From NCBI GenBank assembly GCA_003211555.1, contig QCSH01000003.1, forward strand, positions 50,932 through 114,931: DNA of 64,000 bases. Reading direction: 5' to 3'. A model generated the notes under the pieces. That model searched no databases and was not told where the DNA came from. It saw nothing but the letters and a program-made list of their open reading frames with translations. How positions within the stretch are numbered: the first letter of the stretch is position 1; every line of letters starts with the position of its first letter. Positions 28,758-37,891 of this stretch are shown in pieces. The position numbers and the translations under genes were made by a program. The stretch comes from Pelagibacteraceae bacterium AG-470-G21. GTDB lineage: Bacteria > Pseudomonadota > Alphaproteobacteria > Pelagibacterales > Pelagibacteraceae.

Positions 28758-29252
28758 TTAAATGTTATTTTCTATAGTGTTTTCAAAATATTTTGCAATT
28801 AAAATGGCATCAGCTTTGTTATTATCTTTTTTTCTAGACAGCTTTTCAGAAATTTTAGGAAACATTTCAATTGCTTTAGTTCTGCTTGCATCTTTCTCTG
28901 CATTAATTAAGTTAAAATATTTTTTCCATTTAGCAGGCCTTACATAAAAAATTGGCAATTCCATAGCAGAGCAGATACCTTTAATTACACCAAATGACTG
29001 TCCAAAGTTAAACATGCTAGTTACGCCTTGACCAGGCATTGCTGAAACTTGTTCAACCACAACATTTATCTTGTGACCTGCAAATGTATTTTTAATATTA
29101 AGGATTTCATTGAATATCTGTCTTCCATTAACTTGTTTTTTATTTTTTTTACCTTCAGCCATCGTAGGCATATCTATGACATTAATTACATTTCCATTTG
29201 AAAAAAAACATAATGCACCAGATATTCCAGGATCAATTCCTACAATAATCAT
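28758..29252 (-). CDS. ruvC: Holliday junction resolvase RuvC (RNase H fold)
   Basis: RuvC cuts Holliday junctions together with RuvAB. The 164-residue protein has the RNase H-type acidic sites: the first Asp in IIVGIDPGISGALCFF (residue 7), a Glu in VVVEQVSAMPGQG near residue 66, and a C-terminal pair in DNNKADAILIAKYF. The sequence is a little divergent, and some alphaproteobacterial proteins of this kind are annotated only as RuvC-like. The neighbour yebC abuts it; a yebC-ruvC order is common. ruvA and ruvB are not in the window. Confidence 0.82.
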   Translation of the reverse strand: MIIVGIDPGISGALCFFSNGNVINVIDMPTMAEGKKNKKQVNGRQIFNEILNIKNTFAGHKINVVVEQVSAMPGQGVTSMFNFGQSFGVIKGICSAMELPIFYVRPAKWKKYFNLINAEKDASRTKAIEMFPKISEKLSRKKDNNKADAILIAKYFENTIENNI

Positions 29253-29975
29253 TTAATTCTCAAAAGTAACATTTGTAAAAATATTTTGAACATCATCGTC
29301 TTCCTCTAAAGTTTCTAAAAACTTAATCATATTTTGCCTTTCGTCACCCTTAAGTGAAACTTTATTAGTGGGTAACCATTCAATTTCAGTTGATAAAAAA
29401 TTTAAAATAGTTTTTTCAAAATTTTTTTTTATCTCGTATATTTCATCAACATCTGTATGTACTTCATGAAAATCATTATTTGAAGAACAATCATTTGCAC
29501 CTGAAACAGTTGCTAATTCAAACATTTTATCTTGCTCTATTTCGTTAAATGGTATTTTAATTACTCCCGTCCTTTGAAAATTGTGAGATGCAGAGCCTTG
29601 TGTTCCTAATGAGCCACCATTCTTTGAAAAAATTGTTCTAATATTAGATGCAGTTCTATTTTTATTGTCTGTTAAAGTTTCAACTATTACAGCAGATTTG
29701 CTTGGTCCAAATCCTTCATATCTTATATTTTCAAAATTTAACTGAGTATTATTAGATGATTTTTCAATTGCTCTTTCAATATTATCTTTAGGCATATTTG
29801 CTGACCTAGCAGCTTGAATAGCTGACCTTAGTCTTGCATTCATATCTGGATTCTTGTCTCCTAATTTTGCAGCTACAGTTATTTCTCTGGATAACTTTGA
29901 AAAAATTTTTGACCTTTGTTTATCGGCTTTACCTTTTTTGTGCTTAATTCCCGCCCAGTGTGAATGTCCAGCCAT
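29253..29975 (-). CDS. yebC: YebC/PmpR family transcriptional or translational regulator
   Basis: The 240-residue protein begins with the family signature AGHSHWAGIKHKKGKADKQR and continues with FSKLSREITVAAKLG, LRSAIQAARSANMPKDNI and FGPSKSAVIVETLTDN. Members have been described as DNA-binding regulators and, more recently, as factors that help ribosomes through proline-rich stretches; which applies here is not known. It lies two bases downstream of the YmdB-like gene and abuts ruvC. Confidence 0.94.
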   Translation of the reverse strand: MAGHSHWAGIKHKKGKADKQRSKIFSKLSREITVAAKLGDKNPDMNARLRSAIQAARSANMPKDNIERAIEKSSNNTQLNFENIRYEGFGPSKSAVIVETLTDNKNRTASNIRTIFSKNGGSLGTQGSASHNFQRTGVIKIPFNEIEQDKMFELATVSGANDCSSNNDFHEVHTDVDEIYEIKKNFEKTILNFLSTEIEWLPTNKVSLKGDERQNMIKFLETLEEDDDVQNIFTNVTFEN

Positions 29976-29977
29976 AA

Positions 29978-30784
29978 TTAATTAATATTTTTTAAACTCC
30001 CGCCAAAAATGAAGCTTTCAATATTTTTTGCAAGACCATTTTTTACGTCACAGTCTACTATTACTCCACTTATTGACGCTTCTCCATTTGCTGGGAAGTG
30101 CTTTATAGATTCCTTCTTTAAAAATCTATTTAGTGAATTTTTTGCATCCATGCCAATTACAGAATTATAATCTCCACACATTCCAGCGTCTGTAATGTAT
30201 GCAGTTCCATTTTTTAATACTCGTGCATCATTTGTAGGTACATGTGTATGAGTACCGGCTACTAAAGTTGCATGACCATCAAATAAATTACCTATAGCCA
30301 TCTTTTCACTAGTAATTTCTCCATGGAAGTCTACAATTAAGAAATTGTAATTTTTATTACTTTCATTTTTAGATATAAATTCAGAAGCAATTTCAAAAAC
30401 ATCATCACACTTTTTCATAAAAACATTTCCCATTAGATTTAGCACTCCAACTTTCAGATTTTTTTTTGAATTAAATACTGAAAAACCATTACCTGGTAGG
30501 CTTCTATCCATATTAATTGGTCTTAGTAATTTATTTTCAGTTTTAATAAAATCAAAAATTTCTTTCTGATCCCACACATGATTACCTGTAGTAATAACAT
30601 CTACTCCCACATTATATAATTCGCTTGCAATATTCTCGGTTAAACCCACTCCTTCAGAAGCTGCATTTTCTCCGTTCACACAAACAAAATCGATATTTTT
30701 TTTTGAAATTATGTTTGGCAAATTATTTTTAACAGACTTAAAGCCTGAGTCGCCTACTATATCTCCTAAGAATAATATTTTCAT
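29978..30784 (-). CDS. YmdB-like metallophosphoesterase (TIGR00282 family)
   Basis: The 268-residue protein has metallophosphoesterase motifs: FLGDIVGDSG at residues 5-14, CVNGENAASEGVGLT near residue 35, TTGNHVWDQKEIFDF near residue 65, VDFHGEITSEKMA near residue 150, and VAGTHTHVPTNDARVL near residue 175. Bacillus YmdB hydrolyses 2',3'-cyclic nucleotides and influences RNA turnover and biofilms; the function here is not established. It overlaps the upstream folate cyclo-ligase gene by four bases (ATGA), so translation is probably coupled. Confidence 0.9.
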   Translation of the reverse strand: MKILFLGDIVGDSGFKSVKNNLPNIISKKNIDFVCVNGENAASEGVGLTENIASELYNVGVDVITTGNHVWDQKEIFDFIKTENKLLRPINMDRSLPGNGFSVFNSKKNLKVGVLNLMGNVFMKKCDDVFEIASEFISKNESNKNYNFLIVDFHGEITSEKMAIGNLFDGHATLVAGTHTHVPTNDARVLKNGTAYITDAGMCGDYNSVIGMDAKNSLNRFLKKESIKHFPANGEASISGVIVDCDVKNGLAKNIESFIFGGSLKNIN

Positions 30785-31341
30785 TTTTGAATAAATTTTT
30801 CTGTAAAAATTAAATCTAATTTCATATCAAAATTTTCTGTTTGAATTTTATTAACTTTTTGATGTGAAAATGCCAGGCCAATTGTTAGAAATTTTTTAAT
30901 TTTAGTAATTTTTTTTATATATCTATCATAAAAACCACCACCATAACCAATTCTATTCCTATGTTTGTCAAAGGCAACTATTGGAACAAATAATATGTCT
31001 GGATATACCTTTTTGAACTTTATTGGCTGGGGTATTCCGAGAGAGCTTACAGTTAAAGGATCATCAATTTCCCATTTGTAAAAATCCATTTGAGAATTTT
31101 TTTTTATAATTGGCAAAGAAATAATATATCCCTTGGAATAAAAATACTTTAATATTTGTAAACAATCAAATTCATAATTTATTGGAAAATATCCCCCAAC
31201 AATATTTTTTTTTGAAAAATTGATTTTATTACAAATATTTTTTATTAGATTTACAGTTGGATTTATTTCAAAGTATTTTTTTTTTCTTATTTTAAGAATT
31301 TTTTTTCTTAATTTAATTTTTGACACTGAATTACTTATCAA
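30781..31341 (-). CDS. fthC: 5-formyltetrahydrofolate cyclo-ligase
   Basis: This ATP-dependent enzyme returns 5-formyl-THF to 5,10-methenyl-THF. The 186-residue protein shows an N-terminal Lys/Arg-rich ATP-contact segment (KIKLRKKILKIRKKKYF), LPIIKKNSQMDFYKW near residue 98, LFVPIVAFDKHRNRIGYGGG near residue 136, and the signature FYDRYI. It overlaps zapA by four bases. In enterobacteria the same neighbours are separated by the 6S RNA gene, but here no space is left for one. Confidence 0.9.
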   Translation of the reverse strand: MISNSVSKIKLRKKILKIRKKKYFEINPTVNLIKNICNKINFSKKNIVGGYFPINYEFDCLQILKYFYSKGYIISLPIIKKNSQMDFYKWEIDDPLTVSSLGIPQPIKFKKVYPDILFVPIVAFDKHRNRIGYGGGFYDRYIKKITKIKKFLTIGLAFSHQKVNKIQTENFDMKLDLIFTEKFIQK

Positions 31342-31781
31342 ACAGACGAATTTAAATTATTTTTCTTTACAAAGTCTTCGATTTCCAATGTTACCTTGTC
31401 AATTAAATTTTCATAACTAATTTTATGATTTTCAATATTTTTCATAAGTTCTTCTTGGGCTGAACCTAATTGTTTAATCTCATTTTCTTTATTTTCTTTA
31501 TACTGATAAATTAAAGATTTTAATTCTTTAAATTTTTCTTTTAAATCTTGAAGCTCTTTTTTTTGTATTTCTACTTTTTTTTTAGTTTCAAAGTACTCAT
31601 CCATAACTTTAATCGAAGAGATGAGTAATAATTTATTTTCTCCTATGTTTCCAAGATCGAATTTTAAATCATTGAATTTTTTATTGAAATTTAAAGATAA
31701 TTCCTCTAAGTGTTCTTCTTGACCATCTTCACATGATAATAAATATTCTTTACCATTAAATTTTATATTTACATTTGCCAT
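31338..31781 (-). CDS. zapA: Cell division protein ZapA
   Basis: ZapA cross-links FtsZ filaments at mid-cell. The N-terminal domain fits the family (ANVNIKFNGKEYLLSCEDGQ, then LEELSLNFNKKFNDL and NKLLLISSIKVMDEYF), followed by a coiled coil to the end. At 147 residues it is longer than E. coli ZapA because of the extended coil. It overlaps the upstream coiled-coil gene by 13 bases and the downstream fthC by four. Confidence 0.88.
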   Translation of the reverse strand: MANVNIKFNGKEYLLSCEDGQEEHLEELSLNFNKKFNDLKFDLGNIGENKLLLISSIKVMDEYFETKKKVEIQKKELQDLKEKFKELKSLIYQYKENKENEIKQLGSAQEELMKNIENHKISYENLIDKVTLEIEDFVKKNNLNSSV

Positions 31782-32092
31782 TTATCTATTTCTTCTAACA
31801 AACTATCTGTTTCTTGATTTAATTCATCAATTTTTTCATTAAATTGACTTTCTTTTCCTTTTGAAATTTCATAATCCTTTTTTAGTTCACTCACTTGACT
31901 TTTAAGTTTTAAATTTTCTTCTTCTAAGGTTTGAAGAGATTTTGTTATCTGTTTTTTTTCAATTTCTAATTGATTTTTTTGATCTCTCAAAACAGCCACT
32001 TCATCTGTTTCTTTACTATCCTGAATATTTATCTCTCTTAATTTTTTTAAAGTATCTGTTAATTTTTTTTCTTTTTCATGAATGTTTTTCAT
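31769..32092 (-). CDS. Small coiled-coil protein next to zapA (DUF4164-like)
   Basis: I recognise no catalytic motif. From ATG 32092 the product has 107 residues, almost all predicted heptad coiled coil (KKLREINIQDSKETDEVAVL, QLEIEKKQITKSLQTLEEEN, FNEKIDELNQETDSLLEEI). A GTG at 32122 would add ten residues. Alphaproteobacteria often have a small DUF4164-type coiled-coil gene directly before zapA, and position plus composition fit that. A role in division with ZapA is plausible but only inferred from the 13-base overlap and gene order. Confidence 0.65.
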   Translation of the reverse strand: MKNIHEKEKKLTDTLKKLREINIQDSKETDEVAVLRDQKNQLEIEKKQITKSLQTLEEENLKLKSQVSELKKDYEISKGKESQFNEKIDELNQETDSLLEEIDKWQM

Positions 32093-32144
32093 ATATATAT
32101 CTATATTAATAAATTGATTCACCTAAGTCTAGATAGGATACTTT

Positions 32145-34097
32145 TTGAAAAACAAAGAAAAAAATTTATCAAACGCTATTCGTTTTCTGTCAATGGATGC
32201 CGTACAAAAAGCTAATTCTGGTCATCCAGGGATGCCTATGGGGATGGCAGATGTTGCAACAATTTTATTTAAATATTTCCTTAAATTTAATCCAAAAAAT
32301 CCAAACTGGCTTAATAGGGACAGATTCGTTTTATCAGCAGGACATGGCTCAATGTTACTTTACTCACTTTTGTACCTTACTGGATATGAAAAGATAAAAA
32401 TTAACGATATTAAAAAATTTAGACAATTAAATTCAATTTGCGCTGGTCACCCTGAGTATCATCCTAACTCTGGAATTGAGACAACTACTGGTCCTCTTGG
32501 TCAAGGAATTGCTAATTCAGTTGGATTTGCAATTGCTGAAGAAGTTTTGAAAAAAAAATTAGGTAAAAATTTAATTAATCATAAAACTTATGTATTGGCT
32601 GGTGATGGATGTTTAATGGAAGGCATAAGTCATGAAGCAATGAGTCTGGCTGGTCACCTGAAGCTAAAAAATCTTATTATGCTTTTTGATAATAATTCTA
32701 TTTCGATTGATGGCCCAACAAGTTTAGCTGTTTCGGACGATTATAAAAATAGATTTAAAAGCTACGGATGGAATTATATTTTGATTAATGGTCACAATAA
32801 CAAGCAAGTTTTCACAGCATTAAAAAAAGCTCAAAATTCAAAAAAACCAACAGTTATTTCGTGTAAAACTAAAATAGGATTTGGATCACCAAACAAAAGT
32901 GGGAAGGCATCTTCACATGGAAGTCCACTTGGAACAGATGAAATAAAATTAGTTAGAAAAAATTTAGGTTGGGGACATGAGCCATTTAAAATACCTCAAA
33001 AAATTTTAAAGGAATGGAGAAATATAGGTAAAAAAGGACTAAAAAAAGAAGCAGTATGGAATAAAAATTTTATTAAACATAAAATTAAATTTAAAAGTAT
33101 CTCAAATAATAAATTTTCAATTTCGGTTATTAAACAAAAAAAAGAAGTAGTAAAAACATTAAAAACTTTAGCAACGAGAAAATCTTCTGAAGAGTTTTTA
33201 TCGACAATATTAAAAGAGAGAAATACATTAATAGGAGGTTCTGCTGATTTAGCAGGATCTAATAATACAAAAACTAAATTACATAAAATAATTAGCTCTA
33301 AAAACTTTGATGGTAATTATATTCACTATGGAGTGAGAGAGCATGCTATGAGTGGAATTATGAATGGATTAGCTCTTCATAGTAATTTTATTCCTTATGG
33401 AGGTACATTTTTAATATTTTCAGACTATTGCAAACCTTCAATAAGACTATCTGCAATTATGAAACAAAAGGTAATCTATGTAATGACACATGATTCCATA
33501 GGTTTAGGAGAAGATGGACCTACTCATCAACCGATAGAACAACTTGCTGCTTTAAGGTCTATTCCAAATTTGAATGTTTTAAGGCCCGCAGATCAAACTG
33601 AAACAATAGAATGTTGGGATATAGCTTTAAAATGTAAAAAAACACCCAGTGTATTAGCATTAACCAGACAAAATTTAAAACCTATTAGAAACAGTTTTAC
33701 TAAAAAGAATATGTGCTCTATGGGAGCTTACGAAGTCTTAAGAACTCGAAAAAAAATAGATTTAACAATCATAGCATCTGGATCTGAGGTTAATCTTGCT
33801 ATTGAGACTAGTCATAAATTAGCCAAACAAAAAATATATTCAAAGGTTATATCTATGCCTTGCCAAGAAATTTTTGATACTCAAAGAAATATTTATAAAG
33901 ATAAAATTTTAAGAGAAAGTAAAAATATTTTTGCAATAGAGGCGGGATCAAAGATGTCTTGGGAAAAGTATATTCGTAAAGGTTTAACTTTTTCGATTGA
34001 AGACTTTGGCAAAAGCGCACCATATAAAAAAGTTTACGATCATTTCGGTCTGAGTAGTGAAAAAATTGCTAAAAAAATAAAGTTTTATATTAAATAA
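32145..34097 (+). CDS. tkt: Transketolase
   Basis: Transketolase moves two-carbon ketol units between sugar phosphates using thiamine diphosphate. The 650-residue protein has NAIRFLSMDAVQKANSGHPG at the N terminus, the ThDP motif GDGCLMEGISHEAMSLAG near residue 155, FDNNSISIDGPT near residue 185, and FSDYCKPSIRLSAIMKQK with DSIGLGEDGPTHQPIEQLA in the second half. The start is TTG at 32145: the first in-frame ATG falls after NAIRFLS and would remove conserved residues. It heads the tkt-gap-pgk-fba run, divergent from the zapA group. Confidence 0.96.
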   Translation: MKNKEKNLSNAIRFLSMDAVQKANSGHPGMPMGMADVATILFKYFLKFNPKNPNWLNRDRFVLSAGHGSMLLYSLLYLTGYEKIKINDIKKFRQLNSICAGHPEYHPNSGIETTTGPLGQGIANSVGFAIAEEVLKKKLGKNLINHKTYVLAGDGCLMEGISHEAMSLAGHLKLKNLIMLFDNNSISIDGPTSLAVSDDYKNRFKSYGWNYILINGHNNKQVFTALKKAQNSKKPTVISCKTKIGFGSPNKSGKASSHGSPLGTDEIKLVRKNLGWGHEPFKIPQKILKEWRNIGKKGLKKEAVWNKNFIKHKIKFKSISNNKFSISVIKQKKEVVKTLKTLATRKSSEEFLSTILKERNTLIGGSADLAGSNNTKTKLHKIISSKNFDGNYIHYGVREHAMSGIMNGLALHSNFIPYGGTFLIFSDYCKPSIRLSAIMKQKVIYVMTHDSIGLGEDGPTHQPIEQLAALRSIPNLNVLRPADQTETIECWDIALKCKKTPSVLALTRQNLKPIRNSFTKKNMCSMGAYEVLRTRKKIDLTIIASGSEVNLAIETSHKLAKQKIYSKVISMPCQEIFDTQRNIYKDKILRESKNIFAIEAGSKMSWEKYIRKGLTFSIEDFGKSAPYKKVYDHFGLSSEKIAKKIKFYIK

Positions 34098-35104
34098 TGC
34101 CTATAAAAATTGGAATTAATGGTATGGGAAGAATTGGTAGAATGATCGTTAGATCAATCTATGAAAATCATGAAGGTAATATAATTATTAAACATATTAA
34201 TAATAGATCAAGCTCTGAAATTTGCTCAAATTTGTTAAAGTATGACTCAATTCATGGTAAATTTAATTATCAAATAAAATCAAGTCAAAATTTCATAAAG
34301 ATAAATAAAGATAAGGTGTCATATACACAGCATACCAATATTAATGACATTAAATGGAAAAAATACGATGTTGATTATGTTTTTGAATGCACAGGAAAAT
34401 TTAATTCAAGAGATAAATTGCTACCACATTTAAAAAATGGAGTGAAAAAAGTTATAGTATCAGCACCGTGTAAATTGGCAGATAAAACAATAGTTTTTGG
34501 AGTAAATCATAAAAATATAAATAAAAATGATAAAGTCATTTCTGCAGCATCTTGCACCACCAATTGTCTAGCTCCAATTGCTGAAGTTATTAATAAAAAT
34601 TTTATAATTCTTAATGGATTTATGACAACTATACATGCTTATACAAGCGATCAAAGAATATTAGATAATTCTCACAAAGATATTAGAAGAGCAAGATCTG
34701 CAAATCAATCAATAGTTCCAACATCTACAGGTGCATCAAAAGCAATAGGAGAAATTATACCTTCATTGAAAGGAAAACTTGAAGGCATTGCAATGAGAGT
34801 GCCCACACCAAATGTTTCTTTAATAGAATTTGTATTTAATGTTAAAAAAAATATTTCAGTAAAAAAATTAAACAACTCTTTATCAAAAGCATCTACGAAA
34901 AGTCTAAAAAATATTTTGAATGTCACAAATGAAAAACTGGTTTCAGTTGACTTTAATCATAATAAGGCATCTGCAATCATAGATGCTTCTCTAACTAATG
35001 TAATAGGTAATAAAATGGGAAAAATTTCAGCATGGTATGATAACGAATGGGGCTTCTCTAACAGAATGTGTGATATTGCCAAGTATTTGACCAAGATCAA
35101 ATAA
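34097..35104 (+). CDS. gap: Glyceraldehyde-3-phosphate dehydrogenase
   Basis: The enzyme interconverts glyceraldehyde 3-phosphate and 1,3-bisphosphoglycerate. The 335-residue protein has the NAD-binding IGINGMGRIGRMIVRSIYE at the N terminus, the active-site motif SAASCTTNCLAPIAEV near residue 150 with its catalytic Cys, and the C-terminal AWYDNEWGFSNRMCDI. Its start overlaps the tkt stop (TAATG), and its stop overlaps the pgk start by one base. It belongs to one glycolytic/pentose-phosphate operon. Confidence 0.97.
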   Translation: MPIKIGINGMGRIGRMIVRSIYENHEGNIIIKHINNRSSSEICSNLLKYDSIHGKFNYQIKSSQNFIKINKDKVSYTQHTNINDIKWKKYDVDYVFECTGKFNSRDKLLPHLKNGVKKVIVSAPCKLADKTIVFGVNHKNINKNDKVISAASCTTNCLAPIAEVINKNFIILNGFMTTIHAYTSDQRILDNSHKDIRRARSANQSIVPTSTGASKAIGEIIPSLKGKLEGIAMRVPTPNVSLIEFVFNVKKNISVKKLNNSLSKASTKSLKNILNVTNEKLVSVDFNHNKASAIIDASLTNVIGNKMGKISAWYDNEWGFSNRMCDIAKYLTKIK

Positions 35105-36276
35105 TGAAATCCATTGAGAGTTTAGGTAATATTAAAAACAAAAATATAATTCTAAGACTTGATTTAAACGTTCCAATAACAAATGGTAAAATAATAGATA
35201 CTAACAGAATTGATAAAGTTATACCTACATTAAATTTTTTGATAAAAAAAGAAGCAAAAGTAATTATAATATCACATGTTGGCAGACCTAGTGGTAAAAT
35301 AGTAAAAGAGCTTTCACTTGAACCAGTCTCATTATGTATAAAAAGTAAGATAAAAAAAGAAGTTTTTTTACTAAAAGAAAATATTTTTAATTTAAAAAAA
35401 GAAGACATTTTTAAAAACTCAATTGATGGATTAGTATTACTGGAAAATATAAGATTTTACCCTGAGGAAGAGGCTAATGATGATAAATTTTCAGAAAAGT
35501 TAGCTAGTTTTGGTGAAATATATGTTAACGATGCATTCTCATGTTCACATAGAGATCATGCTTCTGTATCAAAGATAACGAAATATATAAATTCTTATAG
35601 TGGTATTCAAATTAATGCAGAGGTTAATGCCCTCAAAAAAATAACATCAGAAATAAAAAAGCCAATAACATGTATAATTGGAGGATCTAAAATTTCGTCA
35701 AAAATAAATATAATAAAAAATCTAATACCAAGATTTAATAATATAATAATAGTAGGCGCTATGGCAAATAACATATTTAAATATAAAGGTTTAAAAATAG
35801 GAAACTCAGTATATGAAAAAAATATTGGGAAGATAATAAATGAAATATTTTCACATGCTGAAAGTAATAAATGTAAAATTTTTTTTCCCAAAGATGTTAA
35901 AGTTGGAAAAAATTTAAATGATAAATCTGTTGAAAAAGAATTTGTAAATATTGAAGATGACGATATGATACTAGATGTCGGACCAAAAACACTGGTTGAG
36001 ATAAAAAAAATAATTGATAATTCCTCAACTATATTGTGGAATGGGCCTTTGGGTTACTTTGAAAATGAGAATTTCTCATTTGGCAGCTCTCAAGTAGCAA
36101 ATTATATAGCAAATAAAGGTGACAAGATTTTTTCAGTTGTTGGAGGGGGAGATACTGTAGCACTTATTAATTCTCTAAATATTAAGAGCAAATTCAACTT
36201 TGTTTCAACTGCAGGTGGAGCATTTTTAGAATTTCTTGAAGGCAAAAATCTCCCTGGTATAAAAGCTTTAAGTTAA
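35104..36276 (+). CDS. pgk: Phosphoglycerate kinase
   Basis: Pgk transfers phosphate between 1,3-bisphosphoglycerate and ADP. The 390-residue protein has ILRLDLNVPITNGKIIDTNR near residue 16, SHVGRPSGKIVKELSLEPV near residue 59, EIYVNDAFSCSHRDHASV near residue 138, and the nucleotide-binding VVGGGDTVALINSL near residue 345. It starts on the last base of gap and ends directly at the fba start codon. Confidence 0.97.
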   Translation: MKSIESLGNIKNKNIILRLDLNVPITNGKIIDTNRIDKVIPTLNFLIKKEAKVIIISHVGRPSGKIVKELSLEPVSLCIKSKIKKEVFLLKENIFNLKKEDIFKNSIDGLVLLENIRFYPEEEANDDKFSEKLASFGEIYVNDAFSCSHRDHASVSKITKYINSYSGIQINAEVNALKKITSEIKKPITCIIGGSKISSKINIIKNLIPRFNNIIIVGAMANNIFKYKGLKIGNSVYEKNIGKIINEIFSHAESNKCKIFFPKDVKVGKNLNDKSVEKEFVNIEDDDMILDVGPKTLVEIKKIIDNSSTILWNGPLGYFENENFSFGSSQVANYIANKGDKIFSVVGGGDTVALINSLNIKSKFNFVSTAGGAFLEFLEGKNLPGIKALS

Positions 36277-37287
36277 ATGTCTGAATTGAACAAAATTGCT
36301 CTTCAAATTATATCAAATGGTAAAGGCATTCTTGCTGCAGATGAAAGTACAGCAACAATGACAAAGAGATTGGATTCAGTAAAAGTCAACTCTAACGAAA
36401 ATAGTAGATTACTTTTTAGACAAACTCTTTTTTCGTCTCTATCAATGAAGGAATGTATTGGTGGAGTAATATTATATGATGAAACAATAAGGCAAAAAAC
36501 AACCACTGGAAAAACTATACCTGAACTAATAAACTCAAAAGGAGCATTGACTGGAATTAAAGTAGATACTGGGGCTAAAGTATTGGCGGGATCCAAACAA
36601 GAAAAAGTTACAGAAGGTTTAGATGGTTTAAGAGAAAGACTTAAAGATTATTATAATCTTGGAGCAAGATTTACAAAATGGAGGGGTGTCTACTTAATAT
36701 CTGATAAATATCCTAGCGATCTATCAATTTCAGCCAATGCTCATGCATTAGCCAGATATGCTGCATTAGTTCAAGAAACAGGAATGGTTCCTATTATTGA
36801 ACCTGAAGTCTTAATGGATGGCAATCACTCAGCGAAAGATTGCTTTAACAAAACATCTGAAGTAATAAAAAAATGTTATGAAGAATTAGAATTAAATAAT
36901 GTTAATTTATCAGGAACAATTTTAAAACCAAATATGATACTACCAGGGGCAAGTTCTGATGAAAAAATCTCTAAAGAAGATGTAGCAGAACTTACCTTAG
37001 AGTGTTTAAAAAATAATGTGCCTTCATCTGTTCCAGGAATTGCTTTTCTCTCAGGTGGTCAAACAGAAATAGAGGCAACAGCAAACCTAAATCAAATAAA
37101 TATTAAAAATAATACCGACTTTATAATGACTTACTCCTATGGAAGAGCTCTACAACAAAGTGCTCTAAAATTTTGGTCTAAAGATATAAATAATACAATT
37201 GGAACACAGGAAATATTTGATCATAGAGCTAAAATGTGTACTTTAGCTGCAAAAGGGAAATGGTCCGAAAATCTTGAAAATTCATAA
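36277..37287 (+). CDS. Class I fructose-bisphosphate aldolase
   Basis: This Schiff-base aldolase interconverts fructose 1,6-bisphosphate with the two triose phosphates. The 336-residue protein is of the animal-like class I type: KGILAADESTATMTKRL near residue 14, FTKWRGVYLISD near residue 130, EPEVLMDGNH near residue 172, and the lysine motif GTILKPNMILPG near residue 213, with FLSGGQTEIEATANL following. No class II zinc motif is present. It follows pgk with no gap and overlaps thiE by 14 bases. Confidence 0.95.
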   Translation: MSELNKIALQIISNGKGILAADESTATMTKRLDSVKVNSNENSRLLFRQTLFSSLSMKECIGGVILYDETIRQKTTTGKTIPELINSKGALTGIKVDTGAKVLAGSKQEKVTEGLDGLRERLKDYYNLGARFTKWRGVYLISDKYPSDLSISANAHALARYAALVQETGMVPIIEPEVLMDGNHSAKDCFNKTSEVIKKCYEELELNNVNLSGTILKPNMILPGASSDEKISKEDVAELTLECLKNNVPSSVPGIAFLSGGQTEIEATANLNQINIKNNTDFIMTYSYGRALQQSALKFWSKDINNTIGTQEIFDHRAKMCTLAAKGKWSENLENS

Positions 37288-37891
37288 TAAAAAATTTGTT
37301 TATTTAATATCACCAAATAAAATTATAAATAATTCGTTTTATAATATTTTAAATTTAGTTTTGAAATCAAAAAAAGTAAAATTTTTTCAGCTAAGACTTA
37401 AAAATGAAACTATTAAAAAAAAGGTCATAGTTGCAAAAAAGATATTAAAAATATGTAAAAAAAATAAAGTAAAATTTATTATAAATGATAATCCACATCT
37501 TGCTATAAAAGTAAATGCCGATGGTTGTCATCTAGGACAAAAAGATATGAATATTATAAATGCAAAAAAAATTTTAAATAACAAAATAATTGGAGTTACC
37601 TGTCATAATTCATTTAAATTAGCAAAAAAAGCCCAAATAAACGGTGCAAATTACATTGCTTTGGGAGCGTTCTACAAGACTAGGACGAAAAAAGTCATTT
37701 ATAAAGCAAAGATCAAAACTTTAAAAAAAATTAAAAAGTCAATTAATTTACCAGTAGTAGCAATTGGTGGTATAAATGAGAAAAATTATAAAAATCTATT
37801 ATTGAATAAAGCAGATTTTTTAGCTATCTCAAGCTACATTTGGAATAATAAAAAACTTAAACCATACCAAGCGATAAAAAACTTAAAATGA
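37274..37891 (+). CDS. thiE: Thiamine-phosphate synthase-like protein
   Basis: ThiE couples HMP-PP with thiazole phosphate to thiamine phosphate. The 205-residue TIM-barrel protein has FFQLRLKNE near residue 36, FIINDNPHLAIKVNADGCHL near residue 72, GQKDMNIINA, IGVTCHNSFKLAKKA near residue 105, NYIALGAFYKTRTKK near residue 126, and VVAIGGINEKN near residue 160. These match ThiE more than the regulator TenI, though separation by motif is imperfect. The start is TTG at 37274, inside fba; no in-frame ATG exists near the N terminus. thiD is present at 17436. Confidence 0.82.
   Translation: MKIHNKKFVYLISPNKIINNSFYNILNLVLKSKKVKFFQLRLKNETIKKKVIVAKKILKICKKNKVKFIINDNPHLAIKVNADGCHLGQKDMNIINAKKILNNKIIGVTCHNSFKLAKKAQINGANYIALGAFYKTRTKKVIYKAKIKTLKKIKKSINLPVVAIGGINEKNYKNLLLNKADFLAISSYIWNNKKLKPYQAIKNLK

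Noticed and set aside
31338..31345. 6S RNA (ssrS) expected between zapA and fthC
   Set aside because: The two genes overlap by four bases, so no RNA gene fits there; nothing 6S-like was seen in the neighbouring gaps either.
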